Source: Dehalococcoidia bacterium (GTDB taxonomy: Bacteria > Chloroflexota > Dehalococcoidia > GIF9 > UBA5629). From it: a stretch of 5,338 bases of DNA. Below the pieces are notes generated by a model that saw only the letters and a list, made by a program, of their open reading frames with translations, was not told the origin of the DNA and searched no databases. The stretch lies in the NCBI GenBank assembly GCA_014384515.1, contig JACNFS010000151.1, positions 1 to 5,338 on the forward strand. The letters run 5' to 3'. The position numbers and the translations under genes are program-made. Shown one piece after another: positions 1 through 5,338 of the stretch (the stretch's first letter is position 1; each line of letters begins with the position of its first letter).

Positions 1-3
1 ATG

Positions 4-106
4 TGGTGAGGTGCCCGAGGGTGACCAAGGGCTTGATTGGTAAGCAAGTCGGTGGAATTCCGGCACAGTCCCGCCTACTGTGACAGTCAGAACACCAACC
101 TCACTA
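4..106 (+). promoter_or_regulatory. Cobalamin (B12) riboswitch aptamer
   Basis: This is a leader RNA element that binds a cobalamin and controls the operon downstream. Several hallmarks of the family are visible in order. A closing stem P1 pairs GTGAGGT (6-12) with ACCTCAC (98-104), extendable by a G-U and an A-U pair to 4-106. An inner stem pairs GCCC (13-16) with GGGC (29-32). The core contains GGTGGAATTCC (51-61) and CCCGCCTACTGTGA (70-83), which match the usual GGTGnAAnTCC and CCCGCnACTGTnA blocks. A B12-box-like AGTCAGAACACC (85-96) follows. The usual GGGAA block is represented by the divergent GGTAAG (39-44), and CCGCC-T-ACTGT carries an extra base. The genes behind it are all cobalamin genes, which supports the call. 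Which cobalamin form is bound cannot be told from the sequence. The promoter is outside the window. Confidence 0.93.
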
Positions 107-117
107 ATTGCGGCTGC

Positions 118-176
118 CTCCGCGGAGTAAGGGGGTGGGATTCATTTTTTTGATTAATCCCCCTTGCTTTCCGGAG
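118..176 (+). promoter_or_regulatory. Riboswitch antiterminator
   Basis: An alternative fold competes with the terminator at 156-192. AAGGGGG (129-135) is perfectly complementary to CCCCCTT (159-165), the terminator's 5' arm. A second, nested pairing of CTCCG (118-122) with CGGAG (172-176) can extend it. GGGATT (137-142) could also pair with AATCCC (156-161) in another register. Any of these pairings removes the terminator's 5' arm and leaves 178-185 single-stranded. The pairings are seen directly; the switching role is inferred from how class-II cobalamin leaders usually work. Confidence 0.7.
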
Positions 177-192
177 CGGGGGATTTTGTTTT
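156..192 (+). terminator. Rho-independent riboswitch terminator
   Basis: AATCCCCC (156-163) pairs over 8 bp with GGGGGATT (178-185). Inside, after a two-base bulge, GCT (166-168) pairs with AGC (175-177) around a six-base loop. The stem is followed by the T-rich tract TTGTTTT (186-192). This is a strong intrinsic terminator placed just before the btuF start codon at 196, as expected for a transcription-attenuating cobalamin riboswitch. Its 3' arm GGGGGA is also the best Shine-Dalgarno-like sequence for btuF, so the closed hairpin would block translation as well. Confidence 0.85.
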
Positions 193-195
193 GCC

Positions 196-1140
196 ATGAA
201 CTTGAAAAGAATCACAATGGGTCAACATATCCGAGATTGCCTTCTTATTCTGTTGCTATTGGCATTGCTTCCCTGCCTCGGTTGCGTTCCCCAATCCACC
301 CCAGGCAATCTGGTCGATGACCTCGGCAGGACGGTCACCATTGACCAAATACCTCAGAGAATCATCTCTCTGGCACCGAGCAATACCGAGATCCTGTTCG
401 CTCTCGGCCTGGACGACAGGGTGGTAGGAGTCACTGAGTATTGCAACTATCCCGAAGCGGCTACAGCTAAACCCAAAGTAGGCGGTTTCAGCACCGTCGA
501 TATAGAGAAGGTGGTTTCTCTTGAGCCAGATCTGGTGCTGGCAACGCGAATTCACGGCAAAACTGTTATCCCGGCGCTAGAAGAGCTCGGACTCACGGTT
601 GTAGCCCTAACACCGAGTTCTCTAGACGAGGTGCTGAACAGCATCACACTGGTAGGCAGACTCACCGGCCAGCGCAAGGAGTCTTCGCAACTAGTTAATA
701 GCTTGAGGACAAGGATTGAAAATGTGGCCAGCAAAACTCGAAACCTCCCTCCGAACCAAAGGCCGAGGGTCCTTTATCTCACCTGGCATGATCCCTTGAT
801 GACTGCCGGCACAGGAACCTTGGCCGATGACATAATCAGCAAAGCAGGCGGACAAAACATCGCGCACGATATCTCAGGAGACAAGGCTATCAATCTGGAG
901 ACAGTCATCCATAGAGACCCCGAGGTGATTATCGCCTCTGTTGGTATGGGAACAGGCGAAGACTTGCCCTGGCAATATGTCAAGACCGAGCCGAGACTGG
1001 AAGACACTCAAGCATTGGTCAATAAGAGAGTATACAGAATCGACGGTGACACAATACACCGTCCTGGCCCTCGGATAATTCATGCTCTGGAGTTAATGGC
1101 ACAATTCATTCATCCAGAGCTCTTCTACGCAACCGAATGA
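196..1140 (+). CDS. btuF: Corrinoid ABC transporter substrate-binding lipoprotein BtuF
   Basis: This is a cobalamin/corrinoid-binding protein that delivers substrate to the BtuCD importer. It has 314 residues. The N-terminus has basic residues, a leucine-rich hydrophobic stretch (about 16-26) and Cys30 in CLGC, which suggests a lipoprotein anchored outside the membrane, although Cys at -3 is not the preferred lipobox residue. The rest is one periplasmic-binding-protein-2 fold of the helical-backbone type, opening with RIISLAPSNTEILFALG (55-71). Glu104 (DIEKVVSLEPDLV) and Glu235 (NLETVIHRDPEVII) align by eye with the docking glutamates Glu72 and Glu202 of E. coli BtuF, which contact arginines of BtuC. 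Corrinoid rather than ferric-siderophore specificity is inferred from the riboswitch and the cobalamin genes. The start at 196 has GGGGGA 12 bases upstream; ATG 217 is a weaker alternative that still keeps the hydrophobic segment. Confidence 0.92.
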   Translation: MNLKRITMGQHIRDCLLILLLLALLPCLGCVPQSTPGNLVDDLGRTVTIDQIPQRIISLAPSNTEILFALGLDDRVVGVTEYCNYPEAATAKPKVGGFSTVDIEKVVSLEPDLVLATRIHGKTVIPALEELGLTVVALTPSSLDEVLNSITLVGRLTGQRKESSQLVNSLRTRIENVASKTRNLPPNQRPRVLYLTWHDPLMTAGTGTLADDIISKAGGQNIAHDISGDKAINLETVIHRDPEVIIASVGMGTGEDLPWQYVKTEPRLEDTQALVNKRVYRIDGDTIHRPGPRIIHALELMAQFIHPELFYATE

Positions 1141-1150
1141 ATATTAATCA

Positions 1151-1214
1151 TATCACCTATTCAAATAGTGTCTCCTGTTCAGCCGGCAATCGCGAGCTGC
1201 CGCATGAGGTGATA
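1151..1214 (+). promoter_or_regulatory. Long-range stem covering the btuC Shine-Dalgarno
   Basis: In the 88-base btuF-btuC spacer, TATCACCT (1151-1158) pairs perfectly over 8 bp with AGGTGATA (1207-1214). The enclosed loop holds a second hairpin, CGGCA (1184-1188) with TGCCG (1198-1202). The 3' strand covers most of GAGGTGAT (1206-1213), an excellent match to the 16S anti-Shine-Dalgarno, and touches the nearer AAGGA (1214-1218) that sits 10 bases before the btuC ATG. The pairing is visible; a role in limiting btuC translation is inferred. No T-tract follows, so it is not a terminator, and no corrinoid aptamer motifs are present. Confidence 0.5.
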
Positions 1215-1228
1215 AGGATCATCTAGGA

Positions 1229-2308
1229 ATGGCATTAGAACTGCTCAAAGATGTGACCATACCCAAAGCCGCTACCGCTTACCCTCTACACTGGCGTAGT
1301 CGAGTTTACGCCATAGTTGGTCTAGTTGTACTTCTAGGAGTAGTGATGGTAGTGACCTCGGCCATAGGCAGTACTCATATCCCCCTGGCTACTCTGGGGC
1401 AGGTATTGTTGAGCAAGTTACCGTTTATCGAAGTCGAGCCCACCTGGGCCAGCAGTGTGGAGACCATCATTCTTGACATTCGTTTGCCTCGGCTGCTCTT
1501 GGCGGGGCTGGTAGGTGCCGCCTTGGCCGTGGCTGGAGCTACGTACCAGGGGCTTTTCCGCAACCCCTTAGCTGACCCCTACCTTATCGGCGTCGCCCAG
1601 GGAGCAGCGCTGGGAGCCGTCATCGGTTTCGTCCTGCCGGTATCATGGCAAGCCGCCAGCATCCCATTATTGGCATTCGCCGGCGCTCTCATAGCTGTAG
1701 CTGTCGTCTACTCCATAGCCAAGGTGGGCAAAACCCTGCCCATGACAACTCTTATCTTAGCTGGTGTAGCCCTGGGCGCCTTCCTGGCGGCAATTACTTC
1801 ATATTTGATGATCGCCTCAGGAGACAAATTGCACGGCATAATTTCCTGGCTCCTGGGCACATTTTCATTGACCAGTTGGTGGCAAGTGACAATGGTGATG
1901 CCCTATATCTTTGTTGGCATAATTATCATCTGGCTCCACGCCCGACCTCTAAATGTAATGCAGCTTGATGAAGAGCAGGCACAGCAACTAGGCATCAATG
2001 TAGAGCGAGTCAAGCTGATTCTGCTCGGGGCCGCAACCCTGATAACCGCCGCCGCAGTTTGCTTCTGCGGTATTATCGGCTTTGTCGGCATAATTATCCC
2101 TCACGCTGTGCGGCTCGTCTGGGGCCCCGACCATCGCTTTCTGCTGCCGCTGACCACCCTTGCCGGGGCCAGCTTTTTGATTCTGGCCGATACGGCTGCG
2201 CGTACTGTGCTAGCACCGACCGAGATACCAGTGGGTGTAATCACTGCCTTTTTGGGAGCTCCTTTCTTTCTCTATATACTGCGACAAAAGAAGAGGGCCG
2301 TATTCTAG
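1229..2308 (+). CDS. btuC: Corrinoid ABC transporter permease BtuC (FecCD family)
   Basis: This is the membrane subunit of the corrinoid importer; two copies are expected to form the channel with two BtuD subunits. It has 359 residues, mostly hydrophobic helices (about ten expected for the family). After a roughly 25-residue cytoplasmic lead, the first helix is at about 26-46. Family hallmarks include RLPRLL (85-90), QGLFRNPLADP (107-117), the amphipathic QLDEEQAQQLGI segment from 245, and the GIIGFVGIIIPHAVR block from 281, in the region where the coupling loop meets the ATPase. The C-terminus carries ADTAAR, PTEIPVGVITA and GAPFF, as usual. The protein is about 30 residues longer than E. 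coli BtuC, mainly at the N-terminus. The start at ATG 1229 has AAGGA 10 bases upstream. The last codon abuts the btuD start directly. Other FecCD permeases move siderophores or heme; corrinoid is assigned from context. Confidence 0.93.
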   Translation: MALELLKDVTIPKAATAYPLHWRSRVYAIVGLVVLLGVVMVVTSAIGSTHIPLATLGQVLLSKLPFIEVEPTWASSVETIILDIRLPRLLLAGLVGAALAVAGATYQGLFRNPLADPYLIGVAQGAALGAVIGFVLPVSWQAASIPLLAFAGALIAVAVVYSIAKVGKTLPMTTLILAGVALGAFLAAITSYLMIASGDKLHGIISWLLGTFSLTSWWQVTMVMPYIFVGIIIIWLHARPLNVMQLDEEQAQQLGINVERVKLILLGAATLITAAAVCFCGIIGFVGIIIPHAVRLVWGPDHRFLLPLTTLAGASFLILADTAARTVLAPTEIPVGVITAFLGAPFFLYILRQKKRAVF

Positions 2309-3121
2309 ATGCTTAACTTACGCTTAGACAAAGTCAGTTTGGGCTACGGTAAGCGAAGAGTGTTACATAATATTGTTCTCGAAGCCAAGCCACGGGAAAT
2401 GCTAGGCATTATAGGTCCTAACGGCTCGGGTAAATCGACATTGATTAGAGGCATAACCCGCGTAATTTCGCCCAGTTCCGGGCAAGTTTTCCTTGACGGA
2501 CAGGATATAGCCAGTATGAGCCACAGTGATTTGGCCAGGCTGATGGCTGTTGTGCCTCAGAATCCAGTCTTACCTGACCCATTCACCGCCTTCGAGGTGG
2601 TGTTGATGGGACGGACACCACATCTGGGACTTTTGAGGCACGAAGGGGAAAGAGATTTGGCTATCGTTCGAAGAGCCATGGAAGTCACCAAAACTGTCGC
2701 CTTCGCTGAGCGCAGAATAGGTGAGCTTTCCGGCGGTGAAAGACAGCGCTTAAGCATCGCTCGGGCGTTAGCTCAAGAACCAAAGATAATGCTCCTGGAT
2801 GAACCTACTGCCCATCTCGATATCAATTATCAGATAGAGACTCTCGACTTGGTTCGTCAACTATGCCTGGAGCAAGGATTGATAGTTGTGGCGACATTAC
2901 ATGACCTAAACCTGGCTGCTCAGTATTGCGACCGATTGATTATGCTCAGTAATGGGAAAATCTACTGTCATGGAGTTCCAAAGGCGGTAATCAACGCTCA
3001 AACCATTAAAGAAGTCTACGGGGCTGAAGTTCACGTCTATCCTCATCCGCTCAATGACTTGCCAGCTACCCTTATTGCATCTGAGAAAGACAGGCATAAG
3101 CTGAGCCAGAAGTCGGTGTGA
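2309..3121 (+). CDS. btuD: Corrinoid ABC transporter ATP-binding protein BtuD
   Basis: This is the cytoplasmic ATPase that powers import through BtuC. It has 270 residues and a complete, apparently active nucleotide-binding domain: Walker A GPNGSGKST (36-44), Q-loop Gln84 (VVPQNP), signature LSGGE (140-144), Walker B IMLLDE (160-165) with catalytic Glu165, D-loop AHLD (168-171) and switch His198 (TLHDLNLAAQYCD). The C-terminal tail (about 220-270), including EVYGAEVHVYPHP, is typical of the FecCD-associated ATPases of iron-siderophore, heme and B12 importers. The ATG follows the btuC stop with no gap; AGAGGG (2292-2297) lies about 11 bases upstream, inside btuC. Its stop TGA overlaps the proposed GTG start of cbiB, so transporter and biosynthesis genes are joined at this point. 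Vitamin B12 is assigned from the operon, since ATPase sequence alone does not separate substrates. Confidence 0.94.
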   Translation: MLNLRLDKVSLGYGKRRVLHNIVLEAKPREMLGIIGPNGSGKSTLIRGITRVISPSSGQVFLDGQDIASMSHSDLARLMAVVPQNPVLPDPFTAFEVVLMGRTPHLGLLRHEGERDLAIVRRAMEVTKTVAFAERRIGELSGGERQRLSIARALAQEPKIMLLDEPTAHLDINYQIETLDLVRQLCLEQGLIVVATLHDLNLAAQYCDRLIMLSNGKIYCHGVPKAVINAQTIKEVYGAEVHVYPHPLNDLPATLIASEKDRHKLSQKSV

Positions 3122-4056
3122 AAGCCATGGAGATTATATTTATTCTGCTTATAGCCCTTGCGTTTGACCTCGCCTTCAGCGAGCCACCTAATTCCTGGCA
3201 TCCCGTGGCCTGGTTAGGCAAGCTCATCTCTCTAGACGTGAAGTGGGCTCCTCGAAGAGGCAGGCTGAGGCAGCTAATTTACGGTATCGGCATGGTTTTA
3301 GTGACATTGGGACTAATTGTCGCACCCGTTTATTTCTTACTCGTATATCTCAAAGAAATGCATTCAGTCGTCTATGTTATCGCTGCCGGGTTCTTACTCA
3401 AATTCAGTTTTTCCCTGCGCGGGTTGAGGCAAGCAGTGGGTGAGGTCAAAGGATGCCTGGCCCAGGACAACTTGGCCCAGGCATGCGTTAGCTTGAGGTC
3501 TCTGGTCAGCCGTGACACTTCCGACCTCAACCAAAACCAGCTAGCGTCAGCCGCTGTGGAGTCGGCAGCCGAAAATACCTGCGATAGCTTCATAGCCCCC
3601 CTGTTTTACTTCTTGCTTTTCGGTGTGCCTGGAGCAATAGCCTACCGGATAGTCAATACCTTTGATGCTATGGTGGGATACCATGGGGAGTGGGAATACC
3701 TAGGTAAGTTTGCCGCCCGACTGGATGACGTGGTTAATTTTGTCCCGGCCCGGGTCACCGGTTTGCTAATAGTTCTAGCTGCCTGGATATGCAAGAAAAA
3801 CGTGTCACAAGCCTGGCGCATTATGCTTCGTGACCATAAGAAAACGCAGAGCCCTAACGCCGGCTGGACAATGAGTGCCATCGCCGGTGCTCTGGGAGTG
3901 CAACTGGAGAAAGCAGGGCACTATAACCTGGGCGATAACCACTGTTCCTTGTCACTAGATACTATAGATGCTTCCTTGCAAATGATAATGGTCGCGGCTG
4001 TTATTTGGAGCTTATTATCTATCTTAGCTGAGGTGATATACTTTGTTGCAACCTAA
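3118..4056 (+). CDS. cbiB: Adenosylcobinamide-phosphate synthase CbiB
   Basis: CbiB (called CobD in Pseudomonas-style naming) is an integral membrane enzyme that joins adenosylcobyrate to (R)-1-amino-2-propanol phosphate, giving adenosylcobinamide phosphate. It has 312 residues with several hydrophobic helices and the conserved polar motifs of the family. These are Asp17 with SEPPNSWHPVAWLG (21-34), AVESAAENTCDSFIAP (146-161, with Glu148, Glu152, Asp156), NTFDAMVGY (180-188), RLDDVVNFVPAR (201-212) and SPNAGW (245-250). Length matches the family. The GTG start at 3118 overlaps the btuD stop by 4 bases (GTGA), a standard coupling arrangement; ATG 3127 is an alternative that would drop only three residues. 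Neither has a clear Shine-Dalgarno, which favours coupling to btuD translation. Its 3' end overlaps cobD, whose product makes its aminopropanol phosphate substrate. Confidence 0.94.
   Translation: MKAMEIIFILLIALAFDLAFSEPPNSWHPVAWLGKLISLDVKWAPRRGRLRQLIYGIGMVLVTLGLIVAPVYFLLVYLKEMHSVVYVIAAGFLLKFSFSLRGLRQAVGEVKGCLAQDNLAQACVSLRSLVSRDTSDLNQNQLASAAVESAAENTCDSFIAPLFYFLLFGVPGAIAYRIVNTFDAMVGYHGEWEYLGKFAARLDDVVNFVPARVTGLLIVLAAWICKKNVSQAWRIMLRDHKKTQSPNAGWTMSAIAGALGVQLEKAGHYNLGDNHCSLSLDTIDASLQMIMVAAVIWSLLSILAEVIYFVAT
4030..4037 (+). promoter_or_regulatory. Strong ribosome binding site for cobD
   Basis: GAGGTGAT is an eight-base match to the 16S anti-Shine-Dalgarno, located inside the 3' end of cbiB. It ends 5 bases before TTG 4043 and 8 bases before TTG 4046. 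It decides the cobD start: there is no ATG nearby in frame, and only the tandem TTG codons sit at a workable distance. The same octamer occurs before btuC at 1206-1213. Confidence 0.75.
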
Positions 4057-5140
4057 GCCAGCCATAGAAAAGCTTGTCCCCTGTACTCACGGTGGCATCG
4101 ATTATAGCGAGCTAGAAAAACTAGGGATTTCCTCAGAGACCATTCTCGACTTCAGCGTTAGCTGCAACCCCTTCGGGCCACCACCAGGCATTCGAGAAGC
4201 CCTGGACAACACATCCATCGAGTGCTATCCTGATTCTGAAGCTAGCCAACTAAGGTACCTGTTAGCCAGCCAGCTAAATGTCGCCCCAAACAACCTTGTA
4301 ATAGGTAGCGGCTCGACCGAGCTAATCAGGTTGGTAGCCATTGCCTATTTTGGCCCCAAGGACTCAGTCATTATTCCTCAGCCTACTTACGGCGAGTATG
4401 AAATCGCCTGTCAGCTAGTCGATGCTGATGTGCTGAAGCAACTGATGCGGAAAGAGTCGAATTTCCACTTAGACATAGCTGAGACAGTAGACTTGATCCG
4501 GAAACATCAGCCTAAGGGCATTTTTCTATGCAACCCTAACAACCCCACCGGGCAGTATCTGGCCAAAGAAGAGGTCGAGAGGATTCTATCAGTCTCCAAA
4601 GACAGCCTGGTCATACTTGATGAAGCCTATATCGCCTTCACCGAAAATGCGTGGACATCTCTGGACTTAGTAAATCATGGCAATCTAGTCATCCTACGGT
4701 CAATGACCAAGGACTACGCCTTGGCCGGATTACGCCTTGGCTACGCTATAGCCGCTGCGCCCATCATCTCGGTTCTAAAACGAGTCCGACCACCGTGGAA
4801 CATCAATGCCGTAGCCCAGAAAGCTGGGATCCTCGCCCTAAATGTCGATGGTTATATCAAGGAGTGTGGGACAAAAATTCAGGAGGCAAAGAGCTTTCTG
4901 ATAAAAGAGCTAACATATCTTGGTCTGTCGCCATTGCCATCACAGACCAACTTCTTTCTGGTCGAAGTTGGCAACGGCGCAGAATTCAGGCAAGCGTTGC
5001 TTGAAAACGGAATCCTGGTTCGTGATTGTGCCTCCTTCGGTTTACCGCATTACATTCGCCTGGCACCACGCACCTTGCCTGAATGCCAGAGGCTCATTGG
5101 GGCCATAAAAGACACCGGAGTTTATAGCCATGGCAGCTAA
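4043..5140 (+). CDS. cobD: Threonine-phosphate decarboxylase CobD (PLP-dependent)
   Basis: This protein has the aminotransferase class I/II fold and most likely decarboxylates L-threonine O-3-phosphate to (R)-1-amino-2-propanol phosphate, the linker that CbiB attaches to cobyrate. It has 365 residues. The N-terminal [13 protein letters not shown] (from 16) and [14 protein letters not shown] are typical of CobD. The cofactor site is complete: GSGSTE (88-93), Tyr116 for ring stacking, NPNNPTG (164-170) with Asn167, Asp193 and Tyr196 in LDEAYI, Lys223 in [15 protein letters not shown] as the Schiff-base lysine, and Arg231 for the PLP phosphate. Arg339 (YIRLAPR) is the expected substrate carboxylate contact. 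The start is TTG 4043 (or adjacent TTG 4046), chosen from the strong ribosome site at 4030-4037, and it overlaps cbiB by 14 bases. Histidinol-phosphate aminotransferase HisC is the close paralog; context between cbiB and cobQ argues for CobD. A dual role cannot be excluded. Confidence 0.9.
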   Translation: MLQPKPAIEKLVPCTHGGIDYSELEKLGISSETILDFSVSCNPFGPPPGIREALDNTSIECYPDSEASQLRYLLASQLNVAPNNLVIGSGSTELIRLVAIAYFGPKDSVIIPQPTYGEYEIACQLVDADVLKQLMRKESNFHLDIAETVDLIRKHQPKGIFLCNPNNPTGQYLAKEEVERILSVSKDSLVILDEAYIAFTENAWTSLDLVNHGNLVILRSMTKDYALAGLRLGYAIAAAPIISVLKRVRPPWNINAVAQKAGILALNVDGYIKECGTKIQEAKSFLIKELTYLGLSPLPSQTNFFLVEVGNGAEFRQALLENGILVRDCASFGLPHYIRLAPRTLPECQRLIGAIKDTGVYSHGS

Positions 5141-5338
5141 GACCTTAATGATACAAGGCACAGCTTCCTCGGTGGGCAAGAGTATCATTGTGACTGCATT
5201 GTGCCGCATTTTTCGGCAAGACGGATTCCAAGTTGCCCCCTTCAAGGCTCAGAATATGGCCTTGAATTCCTTCGTCACCAATGAAGGCGGCGAAATCGGA
5301 CGGGCTCAAGCAGTACAGGCTGAGGCAGCCGGCATTGA
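5130..5338 (+). CDS. cobQ: Cobyric acid synthase CobQ/CbiP, 5' part only
   Basis: This is the glutamine-dependent amidotransferase that converts adenosylcobyrinic acid a,c-diamide to adenosylcobyrate by four ATP-driven amidations. Only the first 69 codons are present; the frame is open to the window edge. They cover the start of the dethiobiotin-synthetase-like ATP-binding domain: the P-loop GTASSVGKS (10-18) preceded by TLMIQ, then [14 protein letters not shown] and [16 protein letters not shown], which are diagnostic for CobQ/CbiP. The C-terminal glutamine amidotransferase domain lies beyond the window. ATG 5130 has GGAG (5117-5120) 9 bases upstream and overlaps the end of cobD by 11 bases. 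Its product is the acid substrate of CbiB. Confidence 0.93.
   Translation, partial: MAAKTLMIQGTASSVGKSIIVTALCRIFRQDGFQVAPFKAQNMALNSFVTNEGGEIGRAQAVQAEAAGI

Noticed and set aside
118..127. Perfect 10-base palindrome CTCCGCGGAG, a possible operator
   Set aside because: It sits in the riboswitch platform, where its two halves are explained by pairing within the leader. Palindromes this short are common and nothing points to a protein site.
129..151. GGGGGTGGGATTC followed by seven T, as an earlier second terminator
   Set aside because: I find no upstream complement that gives a stable stem ending at the T run. The region is better explained as the antiterminator arm and its loop.
108..320. 70-codon open frame on the + strand across the leader and the start of btuF
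   Set aside because: It runs through the terminator hairpin, overlaps btuF in another frame, and its translation has no family resemblance.
256..1083. Several minus-strand open frames opposite btuF
   Set aside because: They are antisense shadows of a clearly coding gene, with no ribosome sites or recognisable domains.
196..3121. BtuFCD as a ferric-siderophore or heme importer
   Set aside because: The folds alone allow it, but the cobalamin riboswitch and the fused cbiB, cobD and cobQ genes make a corrinoid importer far more likely.
3453..3484. Inverted repeat ATGCCTGG / CCAGGCAT inside cbiB, with TGGCCCAGG-like sequence on both sides
   Set aside because: It is only 8 bp, lies in well-conserved coding sequence, arises from a CLAQDNLAQAC repeat in the protein, and has no T-tract. 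It is likely chance.
4043..5140. Histidinol-phosphate aminotransferase (HisC)
   Set aside because: It is a close paralog with the same PLP site, but the N-terminal HGG motif and the position between cbiB and cobQ fit threonine-phosphate decarboxylase.
1..5338. Mobile elements, CRISPR arrays, tRNA or rRNA genes, or an undescribed system
   Set aside because: No transposase, integrase, regularly spaced repeats or RNA-gene signatures are visible. The window is fully accounted for by a cobalamin operon and its leader.

Overview
This window is the front end of a cobalamin (vitamin B12) uptake and assembly operon. All supported genes are on the + strand. The moderate GC content, the gene order (btuF-btuC-btuD-cbiB-cobD-cobQ behind a B12 riboswitch) and the protein style fit a salvaging anaerobe. 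I lean to Chloroflexota class Dehalococcoidia (Dehalococcoides or Dehalogenimonas relatives), where such operons are known, but a Bacillota anaerobe is not excluded. The taxon is inferred; no marker gene is present.

Layout. Positions 1-195 hold a nearly complete cobalamin riboswitch aptamer (about 4-106) followed by an expression platform. That platform is a rho-independent terminator (156-192) and a competing antiterminator (arms within 118-176). The promoter lies upstream of the window. Next is btuF (196-1140, corrinoid-binding lipoprotein), then an 88-base gap with a long-range stem beside the btuC ribosome binding site. After it come btuC (1229-2308, permease), btuD (2309-3121, ATPase), cbiB (3118-4056, adenosylcobinamide-phosphate synthase), cobD (4043-5140, PLP-dependent threonine-phosphate decarboxylase) and the first 69 codons of cobQ (5130 to the window end, cobyric acid synthase). 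From btuC onward every junction abuts or overlaps, so this is one tightly coupled transcription unit.

How the genes work together. BtuFCD imports corrinoids. CobQ amidates adenosylcobyrinic acid a,c-diamide to adenosylcobyrate. CobD decarboxylates L-threonine phosphate to (R)-1-amino-2-propanol phosphate. CbiB joins those two products into adenosylcobinamide phosphate. Nucleotide-loop genes such as cobU, cobS, cobT and cobC would be expected downstream but are not in view. When cobalamin is plentiful the riboswitch should shut the set down.

The system is recognisable rather than new. The points most worth a second look are the leader, where the terminator's 3' arm is also the only Shine-Dalgarno-like sequence for btuF, and the btuF-btuC spacer, where an 8-bp stem covers a near-perfect Shine-Dalgarno sequence.
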